Below are positions 16,769-25,030 of a stretch of DNA of 40,889 bases, in pieces. A model generated the notes under the pieces. That model made no database searches and was not told the origin of the DNA. It saw nothing but the letters and a program-made list of their open reading frames with translations. The first letter of the stretch is position 1. The number at the start of each line of letters is the position of its first letter. The DNA lies in contig CAIXLG010000098.1 of the NCBI GenBank assembly GCA_903920215.1, positions 1-40,889 of the forward strand. Direction: 5' to 3'. The position numbers and the translations under genes were made by a program. The stretch comes from an uncultured Chlorobiaceae bacterium. Lineage in GTDB: Bacteria > Bacteroidota > Chlorobiia > Chlorobiales > Chlorobiaceae.

Positions 16769-17064
16769 GAAAGAAAGTGCTGAGTGCTGAGTGCTGAGTG
16801 CTGAGTGCTGAGTGCTGAGTGCTGAGTGCTAGTGAAGATAGTTTTGAGTACTCAGTGTTTTTTTCTTTTTTATTGTATGCTTAAACTTGAGGAGGGCAAA
16901 GTTGAGTTCGATTGCTGAGTGGTGAGGGCTGAGGGCTGAGGGCTGAGTAATGCCGGGAGGGTTGGTGGTCGGTGGTGGGAAGGAAGAAAAGATGCATCAC
17001 TCAGAGGAGTTCGGGATGAGATAGGGGGCGGAGTACCGGAGAGGGAGTTTGGCGGGCAACTCGT
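16769..17064. other. Repeat-filled region between convergent methyltransferase and comEC genes
   Basis: It contains 7.9 copies of AGTGCTG at 16776-16830 and a second array of GAGGGCT-type heptamers at 16914-16948. The rest is G-rich low-complexity sequence. No gene and no standard terminator were found. Confidence 0.85.
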
Positions 17065-19371
17065 TTACTCCACCACGACCTGCCTGGTTTTACTCCGAAT
17101 TTCAAGACCGGGATGCAGGTGGGCGAAGTGCTGCATCGTGGCGAGATCGGTGTGGGAAAGAAATGAGCCGGGAATGAGAATGCAGCGCTTTGGGTGGGCG
17201 TAGTTGAGCCAGGACTGTATCTGCTGCTGCTGTTTGTCTGCGAAGCGGTAGATCCAGAGGAAGGCTATATCGGCTTTGTATATCTCGCTCTCTTTGAGAC
17301 GGCTGGTGCCTGAAACCATGAGGAGAGTTCGTTTGCGGCTCCAGAGCTTGAGCACCTTTTCCTGAGGGCGAACTATGACCATTGATGAGAGCGAAAGCTT
17401 TGTGCTGTCACGAAGCAGGTGACGATGGGCAGGCACTTTTGTGATCAGAGAATCGGGGGTATAAAACTGGACGACGGCTTTTGGTGCAACCAGGCCATAC
17501 TCGTTGAGCTGCCCTGCAATGCGCTTCTGGTCGCGCAATGACCTGCCGGCATCAATCAGCACCGTTTCGCTTCCTGAGGAGATAAGGGCCGCAACGTTCT
17601 TGCCGAGATTGACTGTAACTATTCCGGGAGCAACAGGAATGGGAAAAATGAGAAAAGAGTACCAGAAGAGGATATTCACTCCGAGAAGAAGTGATACTGC
17701 AAGCTTTCCCCAGGCTTTTCGATAACTGAACAAGAGCAGGAATGCAAGCAGTATATAGTAGAGGCAAACCTGAACAGCGTCCGGCTTGAGATTTATTGAG
17801 GCAAACGGAAGGGTGCTGAAGAACAGCGCGGACTTGAGAGTAAGCTCGGCAAAGAAAAACGAACTTGCTGCAAAGAATGAAGCTGCATAGCTGGAAACAA
17901 GGTTGAGGAGCAGCATGGGAACAAGATCGTACATCAGCAGATTGGAAAAGAGCACAACGGGAATATTGGCAAGCAAGCTTACAACTGAAAATGTGCCGAA
18001 ATAGTAGGCAATGACCGGTGACACGCCGATAATAGCCGCAAGCGTTACCATAAAACTGCTGAACAGGGCATAGCCTGCACTCTTCAAAAGCCCACTTCCC
18101 TTTTGCCGTGGCCCGATGAAGCGGGGATAGATCAAAAGGATTGCCAAAACGGCAGCATTGGTCATTACAAAACCTGGATTCAGGAGGTCAAGGGGATTGA
18201 AGAGGAGAATAAGAAGATCAGCAAAGGCTAGTGAGTTGACGGGGTAAGTTTTTTTTCCAAACGTCTCTCCGCCAATCAAGACAAGGGACATGAAGGCTGC
18301 GCGCAAGACCGAGGGTGAGTTCCCTGTTACATAAGAATAGACAAGCAGGATAAAGGGAAAAAGCGCGAAGGCGATAAAACGGCCTGTCGGAGTAACCTTG
18401 AGGCGCTGGAGACAGATGTGAATGGCGAGGGCGAGCAGCCCGACATTGAGCCCGGAAACCGCAAGGATGTGGGCTGTACCAGTCAGCTTGAATGATTCGA
18501 ACACATCCTCAGACATTGACTCCTTTTCGCCGATCAGCACTCCTGCCGCAAGCTTTTGCTCCTGGCCACCAGGAATGAGCTGCTCAATGCTCTTCGTCAT
18601 ATAGTTGTAGACAGGAAGCACAAGAAAATGCTCCAAAGGGTTCATCTGTGACTCTCCTTCATGCTGCAGCTGCCAGGGACCGGCACAGAAGAGCTGAACT
18701 GCAACCTGTTTGAGACGACCGGCTTTGCGGGAATCGTACTCTCCCCTGTTTGCGGCCTCAGGGATAAGATCGAGCTTTCCTTTCACCCGAATCATATCAC
18801 CATAGTGCACATCAATACCCCGGGACCCTGCTGAACGCATAATTACCTTTACCCTGTCGTTGAGCTTCACCTTCCGGCCATTATCAAACACCTCTTCAAC
18901 GTCCATAAACCAGCCAGCTCCTTTTTCAGACAGATCAGGCCGACCATCAACTCTTCCATAGAGCAAAACGGTTTTACCGCTGAATTGCAGAATGCTATTG
19001 GAGGGGAGGCAGTTCAAGCGGAATGAGCCGTAGGCGGCAAAACAGAAGAGTACAAAAAGAGAGTAGAGGATCGACCGGAAAAATATCGAAACCGATGCTT
19101 CATGTCTGATTTTTTCGTAGAGAAGAGTTCCGAGCAAAAGAATAAGGGAGAGTGCACAACAAAGCATCCATCCCTCGAGGGAGGCTGAAATACCTGCCCC
19201 CGAAAGAATTCCAAAAATGACTACAGAGAGCAGTCGCACTGAAGGATAAGGTGCGCTATAGAAAGGCAGGGATTGCCGCAGGGCCTTTATACTTTTCAGG
19301 TCAGGCACATCATTGATTTTGGGGAGTCTTAAACGTGTGCAATAGAGATAATGAAAAACTGCAACAAGCAA
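17065..19371 (-). CDS. comEC: ComEC/Rec2-type DNA uptake channel protein
   Basis: A 768-residue inner-membrane protein of the ComEC/Rec2 family, which moves single-stranded DNA across the membrane during natural transformation. There is an N-terminal membrane segment pair, then an OB-like soluble domain (about residues 130-240). Next is the competence domain with its signature GVLIGEKESM, TGTAHILAVSGLNVGLLALA, and several helices to about 560. The C-terminal domain (about 590-768) looks like a remnant of the metallo-beta-lactamase domain: LIDAGRSLRDQ is present, but no HxHxDH metal motif. It is monocistronic, with no other competence gene nearby. Confidence 0.93.
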   Translation of the reverse strand: MLVAVFHYLYCTRLRLPKINDVPDLKSIKALRQSLPFYSAPYPSVRLLSVVIFGILSGAGISASLEGWMLCCALSLILLLGTLLYEKIRHEASVSIFFRSILYSLFVLFCFAAYGSFRLNCLPSNSILQFSGKTVLLYGRVDGRPDLSEKGAGWFMDVEEVFDNGRKVKLNDRVKVIMRSAGSRGIDVHYGDMIRVKGKLDLIPEAANRGEYDSRKAGRLKQVAVQLFCAGPWQLQHEGESQMNPLEHFLVLPVYNYMTKSIEQLIPGGQEQKLAAGVLIGEKESMSEDVFESFKLTGTAHILAVSGLNVGLLALAIHICLQRLKVTPTGRFIAFALFPFILLVYSYVTGNSPSVLRAAFMSLVLIGGETFGKKTYPVNSLAFADLLILLFNPLDLLNPGFVMTNAAVLAILLIYPRFIGPRQKGSGLLKSAGYALFSSFMVTLAAIIGVSPVIAYYFGTFSVVSLLANIPVVLFSNLLMYDLVPMLLLNLVSSYAASFFAASSFFFAELTLKSALFFSTLPFASINLKPDAVQVCLYYILLAFLLLFSYRKAWGKLAVSLLLGVNILFWYSFLIFPIPVAPGIVTVNLGKNVAALISSGSETVLIDAGRSLRDQKRIAGQLNEYGLVAPKAVVQFYTPDSLITKVPAHRHLLRDSTKLSLSSMVIVRPQEKVLKLWSRKRTLLMVSGTSRLKESEIYKADIAFLWIYRFADKQQQQIQSWLNYAHPKRCILIPGSFLSHTDLATMQHFAHLHPGLEIRSKTRQVVVE

Positions 19372-19733
19372 TTAAATTTAACCAGACACCATAAAAGAAA
19401 TATTTACGTATTTTTTCAATAAAAAACCATAAAAATCTGACCAGCGATGAACTTCAACACATCGCGTTAATCACACCGTCCGCCCCACAATAGCCGTCTT
19501 CATTTCGCCTTTTACAGATTCTTTGTTTTACAACCTGCAAAGCGACCAAGCAAATAACTCACAAACACGTTCATAAAGGGCAGTATGCCATTCATCGGAC
19601 TATTTACAGAAATCGATATCCAATACACCTGTTTCATAATTGTACAGAAATGATACAACATATATATACAGCAACGGACAGCCTATAACCTATAGAATAT
19701 TTAAAAATAATACTTTAGTTACTTCGATATAAT
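19372..19733. other. A/T-rich intergenic region with candidate activator sites
   Basis: There is no gene between the divergent comEC and PEP-CTERM genes. Two similar 15-16 bp sequences, TTACAGAAATCGATAT (19604-19619) and GTACAGAAATGATAC (19642-19656), lie 80-135 bp upstream of the sigma-54-like promoter. That is where enhancer-binding proteins usually bind. A small palindrome CTATAACCTATAG sits at 19683-19695. Confidence 0.5.
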
Positions 19734-19753
19734 ACTTGGCATCGTTATTGCCG
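19734..19753 (+). promoter_or_regulatory. Putative sigma-54 (-24/-12) promoter
   Basis: ACTTGGCATCGTTATTGCCG has GG at 19738-19739 and GC at 19750-19751 with exactly 10 bases between. It fits the sigma-54 consensus TGGCAC-N5-TTGC well. The expected start point is near 19763, giving an 80-nt leader before the ATG at 19844. PEP-CTERM genes in other bacteria are known to be driven by RpoN with the PrsK/PrsR pair, which supports the call. Confidence 0.7.
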
Positions 19754-19843
19754 TTATAACCAACGCTACCATATACACCCCAATATATGACAGGCTACAT
19801 GTTTTTGTATTGTGTACGCAAACCATAATAAAGGGGGCGGGAA

Positions 19844-20545
19844 ATGAAAAAAAAGATAGTTGCGTTACTGGCAGGAGCAGTGCTGCTGTTGGCTACGAGC
19901 GCAATGGCTGATGATCTTAACATAGGCGGAAACATCAACTGGATTCAACTGCAGAAAAGTACTGACAGTGGAGCACATTTCACTTCAATACAAGATGGTG
20001 GCGGTTCTCTTGACGCTACTCTTAACGGACAGCAGCTCGACTATCTTTACTGTACTGATATTGAAACTGTTGTTTATGTGCCTAAGGATTATAATAATAC
20101 CGGCGTAAGCAACGACGGCACAATCCATAGCAATGGAAGTAAGTTAACAGTATATAATGCGGATAAGGTTGCTTATCTGGTAGATAAATATGGCGTTAAT
20201 GGAGTGGGAGACCGAACAAAACAGGAAGCTCTTCAGGCCGCTATCTGGACCGAAATTTATAGTACAGGTACAAACCGGTATAAGTTAGATACGGCATGGT
20301 ACGGAGCCGGCTCAACCATAGCAAATTTCTACACTGATTACCTTAACGACGCAAATACAGCTGTTACTACAGGCTATGCATCTCGTGTGACTTGGCTCTC
20401 TCCCGCTATCTCAGGAGATCCTGCTGTCTACCAAGGTCTGGTTACCAGCAGCAACGCTCCCGAGCCAAGCACCATAGTTCTGCTTGTCACCGGCATGTTT
20501 GGCCTGGCAATTTTCGGCAAGAGGCGCTTGATCAAAACAGCATGA
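19844..20545 (+). CDS. PEP-CTERM surface protein with a possible thioester domain
   Basis: A 233-residue exported protein. It has a signal peptide (residues 1-22, MKKKIVALLAGAVLLLATSA then MA) and a C-terminal sorting tag: Pro206-Glu-Pro208, a hydrophobic helix, then GKRR. This tag is cut by an exosortase in the inner membrane. The middle domain has Cys70 in LYCTDIE and Gln131 in EALQAAIWTEIY. These resemble the Cys...QxAIW pattern of thioester domains in surface adhesins, where Cys and Gln form an internal bond. The start is set by a strong ribosome site (AAGGGGGCGGGAA). Its promoter looks sigma-54 dependent. No exosortase gene is in the window. Confidence 0.85.
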   Translation: MKKKIVALLAGAVLLLATSAMADDLNIGGNINWIQLQKSTDSGAHFTSIQDGGGSLDATLNGQQLDYLYCTDIETVVYVPKDYNNTGVSNDGTIHSNGSKLTVYNADKVAYLVDKYGVNGVGDRTKQEALQAAIWTEIYSTGTNRYKLDTAWYGAGSTIANFYTDYLNDANTAVTTGYASRVTWLSPAISGDPAVYQGLVTSSNAPEPSTIVLLVTGMFGLAIFGKRRLIKTA

Positions 20546-20905
20546 GGGCACTTCTATTTATTGCTGAGATAAGAGATGGAAGGCAAACTTTACCTGAAGG
20601 CTGAAAAAAGATGTCCTCTCAGGGTAACTTTAGTTTTGTTGGGGTTCAGGAATCACCCCAACCTACAAAACATCAAATCATTTCTGTTAGTTATGAGATT
20701 ACGATACTCTTGATATAGCGCACAGAGGTAGCGTTTTGATCATTCATAGAAAACGATAACTATTGACTCTCTGAGAGAATATCTGTGCCATAAAAGATAA
20801 AAAAGTAGCTAAACCGTTGAAGAACCTGCAGAACGCATTAACACAATATCTTAAAGAGCTGTATATTGTTCTTTTTTAATTGAGCCTCTAACTTTTTTAT
20901 CTGAC
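20546..20905. other. Intergenic region between PEP-CTERM gene and metF
   Basis: It contains one REP-like hairpin (20639-20667). Beyond that it is A/T-rich leader sequence for metF. No riboswitch fold (SAM or THF) was recognised and no gene was found. Confidence 0.6.
20639..20667. repeat. REP-like 29-bp hairpin, copy 4
   Basis: It is identical to the elements at 12106, 12206 and 12315: stem TTGGGGT / ACCCCAA, then CCTACA. It shares a further left flank (TCCTCTCAGG ... TTTAGTTTTG) with copy 5 at 21819, showing that the mobile unit is larger than the hairpin. Confidence 0.95.
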
Positions 20906-21775
20906 ATGCTTGTCAAAGAGATACTTAACACTGCCGTTAAACCCGTATTCAGCTTTGAGTTTTTTCCCCCCAAGAGAGATGAGGAGTGGGAAACGCTGTT
21001 TGAAACCATTGCGGCTCTCTCGCCTCTCAATCCTTCGTATGTAAGCGTTACGTATGGTGCTGGCGGTTCAACGCGATCAAGAACCCATAATCTGGTTACG
21101 AGGATTCAACAGGAAACCGGGCTGACTGTAGTATCTCATCTGACCTGCATTGGTTCAGACAGAGATGAGACTGGCAGGATTCTCGAAAACTACCAGGACA
21201 ACGGCATCGTCAACGTCCTTGCTCTGAGAGGAGACAAACCTGCCGGAGTTGCGACTCTTGATGAAGCCATCAAGGATTTCCCTCATGCCATAGATCTTGT
21301 CGGGTTCATTAAAACCAGCTATCCTGCGATTGGTGTCGGAGTAGCGGGGTTTCCGGAAGGGCACCCTGAAACGCCTAACAGAATGAAAGAAATTGAGTAT
21401 CTGAAAGAAAAAATTGATGCCGGTGCTGACTATATCGTGACCCAGCTCTTTTTTGACAACCGTGACTATTTTGACTTTGTAGAACGCTGTGCCATCGCCG
21501 GCATTACCGTTCCTGTTATTCCGGGTATCATGCCAATCACCTCAAAAAGAGGCATGATCAGAATGTCGGAGCTGGCACTCGGTGCGAGAATCCCCTCTCC
21601 CCTGTTATCAAAAGTCCTGAATGCCGAAAACGATACAGAGGTTGCCTCAATCGGTATCGAGTGGGCTACCCTTCAGGTTCAGGAGCTGATCGACCATCAT
21701 AGCAAGGGTATTCATTTCTACACCTTGAACATGGCCGATGCCACCCTTAGAATTTTCAATAACATCCAGCAGTAA
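20906..21775 (+). CDS. metF: Methylenetetrahydrofolate reductase
   Basis: A 289-residue cytoplasmic flavoprotein that reduces 5,10-methylene-THF to 5-methyl-THF for methionine synthesis. Family marks are FSFEFFPPK (residues 15-23), the glycine-rich YGAGGSTR near 50, LTCIGSD, NVLALRGDKP and DYIVTQLFFDN, followed by PVIPGIMP. Length matches bacterial MetF (about 295). No clear ribosome site precedes the ATG. It is convergent with lysA, with a REP-like hairpin between. Confidence 0.97.
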   Translation: MLVKEILNTAVKPVFSFEFFPPKRDEEWETLFETIAALSPLNPSYVSVTYGAGGSTRSRTHNLVTRIQQETGLTVVSHLTCIGSDRDETGRILENYQDNGIVNVLALRGDKPAGVATLDEAIKDFPHAIDLVGFIKTSYPAIGVGVAGFPEGHPETPNRMKEIEYLKEKIDAGADYIVTQLFFDNRDYFDFVERCAIAGITVPVIPGIMPITSKRGMIRMSELALGARIPSPLLSKVLNAENDTEVASIGIEWATLQVQELIDHHSKGIHFYTLNMADATLRIFNNIQQ

Positions 21776-21818
21776 ACGGGCTAAAAAAAACTATCCTCTC
21801 AGGAGTGGTTTAGTTTTG

Positions 21819-21847
21819 TTGGGGTTCAGGAATCACCCCAACCTACA
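21819..21847. repeat. REP-like 29-bp hairpin, copy 5
   Basis: Same 29-bp sequence as the other four copies. It sits in the 79-bp gap between the convergent metF and lysA genes, where a stem of seven pairs could work as a 3'-end structure for both transcripts. The left flank TCCTCTCAGG...TTTAGTTTTG matches copy 4. Confidence 0.95.
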
Positions 21848-21854
21848 TGGGTAG

Positions 21855-23108
21855 TCAGAAGCGTTCGTTCTGAACCAGCTGCTCATAGGTTTCACGTTTG
21901 CGAACAAGTGTTACCTCGCTTCCATTCACCATAACTTCTGCAGGACGCAACCTGCCATTGTAGTTGCTTCCCATTACTGCTGCATAAGCCCCTGAGGACA
22001 TTACTGCCAGCAACTCCCCTTCTTCGGCACCCGGAATTGCCCTGTGTCGGGCAAAGAAATCACTTGACTCGCAAACAGGGCCAACCACATCGGCAATAAT
22101 GGTGCTCTCATGACGGGTGACCGACTGAATTTCGTGATGCGACTGGTAGAGCGCCGGACGAATCAGTTCAGTCATTCCTGCATCAACAACAAAAAACTCC
22201 TTTCCGGTATGATTGCGCTTTTTATAGAGAATTCTGGTCAAGAGCACTGATGCATTTGCAACGAGGTAACGGCCTGGTTCGAAAATCACTTTGATGCCGG
22301 TTGGGAGAAGCATTGGAATCAGCTTGTCGGCAAACTGCTCAATTGGTGTGGCTGGTTTCAGCGGATCGTATGTTACCGGAAACCCTCCGCCGATATCAAG
22401 AAATTCGATAGCAAAGCCATGGGCTTTCGCTCCGTTCAAAATAGTGAGCAACTTGGTAGTTGCTGCCACATAATATTCGGGATCAAAAATCTGCGACCCG
22501 ATATGCATATCGAGTCCGACAAGCTTGACGTTCTGCAATTGACCCAGAAAGTCAAATACCTCCGGCAGCTCCGCTTCGTCTATGCCGAACTTTTCTTTAC
22601 TGTCGCCAGTAGTAATATAGGGGTGGGTTTCGGCAGTTACGTTTGGATTGATTCGTATGGCTACGGCCGCTATTTTACCATACTCTCCTGCAATACGATC
22701 TATGGCCTTTAGCTCTGAGAATGATTCCGCCTTCAGCATGAGGACACCGCTCTCAAGTGCATAGGCAATCTCTTCGGGTTTTTTGCCTACGCCGGCAAAA
22801 ATAATCCGGTCAGGGGAAACTCCAGCCTGGAGTGCACGATAGAGCTCTCCCCCGGAGTTGACATCACAACCACATTCAAGTTCTCGGAAGGTTTTGATAA
22901 CACTGAGATTAAAGTTGGCCTTTACCGAGTAACAGGTGAAATGCGGTAAAGCTTCAAAAGCTCGCTCGAATGCCCTGTAGCTTTCAACAAGACTTTGACG
23001 GGAGGTCACAAAAAGAGGAGTTCCGAAAGTACCGGCAAGTCCATCAAGTTTGACCTTATCACAGCTTAGCGTCTTACCGGTATATTGAAATATTTTACTG
23101 TCAAGCAC
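21855..23108 (-). CDS. lysA: Diaminopimelate decarboxylase
   Basis: A 417-residue PLP enzyme, fold type III, that converts meso-diaminopimelate to lysine. PLP lysine is Lys63 in CYSVKANFN. Other marks are the HIGSQIFD loop, GGGFPV (phosphate binding), EPGRYLVANA, and the substrate-binding DAGMTELIRPALYQSHHEI and GPVCESSDFF with the catalytic Cys. Length is typical. It is a single gene, divergent from rpmG and convergent with metF. Confidence 0.97.
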   Translation of the reverse strand: MLDSKIFQYTGKTLSCDKVKLDGLAGTFGTPLFVTSRQSLVESYRAFERAFEALPHFTCYSVKANFNLSVIKTFRELECGCDVNSGGELYRALQAGVSPDRIIFAGVGKKPEEIAYALESGVLMLKAESFSELKAIDRIAGEYGKIAAVAIRINPNVTAETHPYITTGDSKEKFGIDEAELPEVFDFLGQLQNVKLVGLDMHIGSQIFDPEYYVAATTKLLTILNGAKAHGFAIEFLDIGGGFPVTYDPLKPATPIEQFADKLIPMLLPTGIKVIFEPGRYLVANASVLLTRILYKKRNHTGKEFFVVDAGMTELIRPALYQSHHEIQSVTRHESTIIADVVGPVCESSDFFARHRAIPGAEEGELLAVMSSGAYAAVMGSNYNGRLRPAEVMVNGSEVTLVRKRETYEQLVQNERF

Positions 23109-23256
23109 GGGTTCGTTACCTTTTAAAGTGTTAGAGAGAAGTCAAAAATAGCTTTTCTCCTGTTATCACGGAAAGAAAAAACCCATAACTTGCAAAATCT
23201 CCTGACAGGGCTTATATTCTCAACTCTTATACAACTCATACCTGATTGGTGTTACC

Positions 23257-23439
23257 ATGGCAAAAGGAAAAGAAAACAGAATCGTTATTACGCTTGAATG
23301 CACTGAAGCTAAAAAAGAAGGGCAGACAGTTTCAAGATATACGACCACAAAAAACAAGAAAAATACCACTGAACGTCTTATCTTGAAGAAGTACAACCCA
23401 AATATGCAGAGACACACCTTGCATAAGGAGATTAAGTAA
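23257..23439 (+). CDS. rpmG: Ribosomal protein bL33
   Basis: A 60-residue basic protein of the large ribosomal subunit near the E site. It fits bL33: [18 protein letters not shown], then [20 protein letters not shown], ending LHKEIK. Only one Cys is present, so this is the zinc-free (C-minus) form. It stands alone and is followed by a tRNA-Leu gene. Confidence 0.96.
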   Translation: MAKGKENRIVITLECTEAKKEGQTVSRYTTTKNKKNTTERLILKKYNPNMQRHTLHKEIK

Positions 23440-23502
23440 GCTGATCTTTGCTCGCACAGCAAAAGTAAGGCGCTTAGTGTTCCGGTCTGAGCATAGCGCA
23501 AT

Positions 23503-23584
23503 GCCCGAATGGCGGAATTGGTAGACGCACGCGTTTCAGGGACGCGCGCCGCAAGGTGTAGGAGTTCGAGTCTCCTTTCGGGCA
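23503..23584 (+). tRNA. tRNA-Leu (anticodon CAG)
   Basis: Acceptor stem GCCCGAA / TTCGGGC; anticodon stem CGCGT / ACGCG with loop TTCAGGG; class II variable arm; T-loop GTTCGAGTC; discriminator A. The 3' CCA is not encoded. It is the third leucine tRNA in the window. Confidence 0.96.
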
Positions 23585-23685
23585 CAAACAATCTTCCCTG
23601 CGATATGCACGCAAGCTCACTCAGCAATATCTCAACAGTTGATTCGGTTCAGTCTGAATTTTACACACACACAACACACAGGCAT

Positions 23686-23714
23686 GCACCTTTTCCTGAG
23701 AAGGTGCTTTTTTT
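23686..23714 (+). terminator. Rho-independent terminator after tRNA-Leu
   Basis: A perfect 7-bp stem GCACCTT / AAGGTGC with an 8-base loop is followed by seven T. It ends the tRNA (and possibly rpmG) transcript 30 bp before the zinc-ribbon gene. Confidence 0.9.
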
Positions 23715-23744
23715 ATGCTTTAATAATCCAAAACATCAGCAGTA

Positions 23745-24545
23745 GTGGATCATACCAAAATAAACCTGCTTGTCAAGCTTCAGCACCTTGATAATCAAAT
23801 AGAAAGTATAGTCAGCTTGCAGAAAGGGCTCCCTGAGGAGATTACGGCTCTGGATGAAGACCTGAGATTCACCAGTCGCCAGATCGAATCACGAAAAAAA
23901 ACAGCTGATGAGCGCATGAAACTGCGACAGCAGCTGCACGAGAGCATCCATGAGTGCAAAAACAAGATCCTGAACTTTAAGGAAAAGCAGACTCTGGCCC
24001 GCAACAACAAGGAGTATGATGCTCTCTCCAAGCAGATAGAATACGAAGAAAAGGAGATAGCCCAGGCGGAGATTCAACTTCAGGATATTGTTCATGCTGA
24101 ACAGCGGGCACTGGAAATCCAGAAAAAAGGTCGCCAGCTGATTACCGAGAACCGCTATGACGAACTTACTGAAGAGATGATGCCTGACGATGTTCTGCTT
24201 CAGCAGCTTGAAGACTTGACTAAACAGCTTTCTGTTAAAAAAGAGGAACTGGACAGCATTGTTATTGAAACAGCAGAGGATGTTGATTCTCTGAAAATAA
24301 AGGTCAAGGCACAACGAAAGCTTATTCAGACTGAAGCAGTAAGATTGCTCGACAAGTATGATCACCTTAGAAGCGGCAGTTTGCAGAATGCAGTTGTAAG
24401 ACTGAATCGTAATGCCTGTTCGGGCTGTAACACCAGAGTGCCTACCAATCGTCATACCATGATTGTTCAGGGCGGATTCTACCTTTGTGAGTCATGCGGA
24501 AGAATTGTGGTTCATGAAAGACTTTTTGATGAAGCTGAAGGCTGA
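23745..24545 (+). CDS. Coiled-coil zinc-ribbon protein (CT398-like)
   Basis: A 266-residue protein. Residues 1 to about 200 form a long charged coiled coil (helical hairpin). The C-terminal zinc ribbon carries Cys225, Cys228, Cys248 and Cys251 (CSGC and CESC). This layout matches the C4-type zinc-ribbon family (PF02591) that includes Chlamydia CT398, reported to contact sigma-54. Translation starts at GTG (23745); no nearby in-frame ATG gives a better start. It lies just upstream of rnpB. The cellular role is not established. Confidence 0.88.
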   Translation: MDHTKINLLVKLQHLDNQIESIVSLQKGLPEEITALDEDLRFTSRQIESRKKTADERMKLRQQLHESIHECKNKILNFKEKQTLARNNKEYDALSKQIEYEEKEIAQAEIQLQDIVHAEQRALEIQKKGRQLITENRYDELTEEMMPDDVLLQQLEDLTKQLSVKKEELDSIVIETAEDVDSLKIKVKAQRKLIQTEAVRLLDKYDHLRSGSLQNAVVRLNRNACSGCNTRVPTNRHTMIVQGGFYLCESCGRIVVHERLFDEAEG

Positions 24546-24572
24546 AGCTTTCAGTACGTATGGTTCTTTGAC

Positions 24573-24986
24573 AAGCTGAAACCAGAAGTGTGCAGTCGCC
24601 GTGTAGCATCAGGCTACGGCGGAGGAAAGTCCGAACTTCACAGGGCAGGGTGCCGGTCGAGAGTCTGAGACTCAAGCCTGGGGATGACGGCGCAAGCCGG
24701 TTATCACAGATAGTGCAACAGAAAATAAACCGCTCCGGGCAACCGGAGTAAGGGTGAAATGGCGGTGTAAGAGACCACCAGACGTTACAGTAATGTAATG
24801 TGCTTGGCAAACCTCCCCGAAGCAAGGCTAAATAGGAAAACTTTCTCCTCTCGGGGGGATAAGAGTTGCCCGCTCAAATCCGAAAGGAGAGTTTTCGGGT
24901 AAGCCGCATTAGATAAATGGCTGCAGTTTTATCCGGTTACGGCCGGATAATCCACAGAATTCGGCTTATAGCTTCGGTTTCAGCTT
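24573..24986 (+). ncRNA. rnpB: RNase P RNA, bacterial type A
   Basis: This is the catalytic RNA that removes 5' leaders from tRNA precursors. The conserved P4 region GAGGAAAGTCCGAAC lies near 24625, and the 3' conserved ACAGAATTCGGCTTA lies near 24955-24969. The ends are defined by a P1 stem: AAGCTGAAACC at 24573-24583 pairs with GGTTTCAGCTT at 24976-24986. Size (about 414 nt) is normal. Confidence 0.95.
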
Positions 24987-24992
24987 TTTTTT
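24976..24992 (+). terminator. rnpB 3' end: P1 strand plus T-tract
   Basis: The 3' half of P1 runs straight into a tract of about eight T (24985-24992). The P1 helix could serve as the terminator stem once the RNA is complete. It lies 39 bp before the convergent rodA stop. Confidence 0.6.
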
Positions 24993-25030
24993 ACCTCTCA
25001 ATACTGGCGTCCAAGCCGTATAGTGCTCCC

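Noticed and set aside
20668-20905. SAM or THF riboswitch before metF
   Set aside because: No conserved core or clear multi-stem fold could be seen in the A/T-rich leader.
23889-24455. 188-codon minus-strand ORF opposite the zinc-ribbon gene
   Set aside because: Mirror of a coiled-coil gene; the plus frame has the CxxC pairs and family match.
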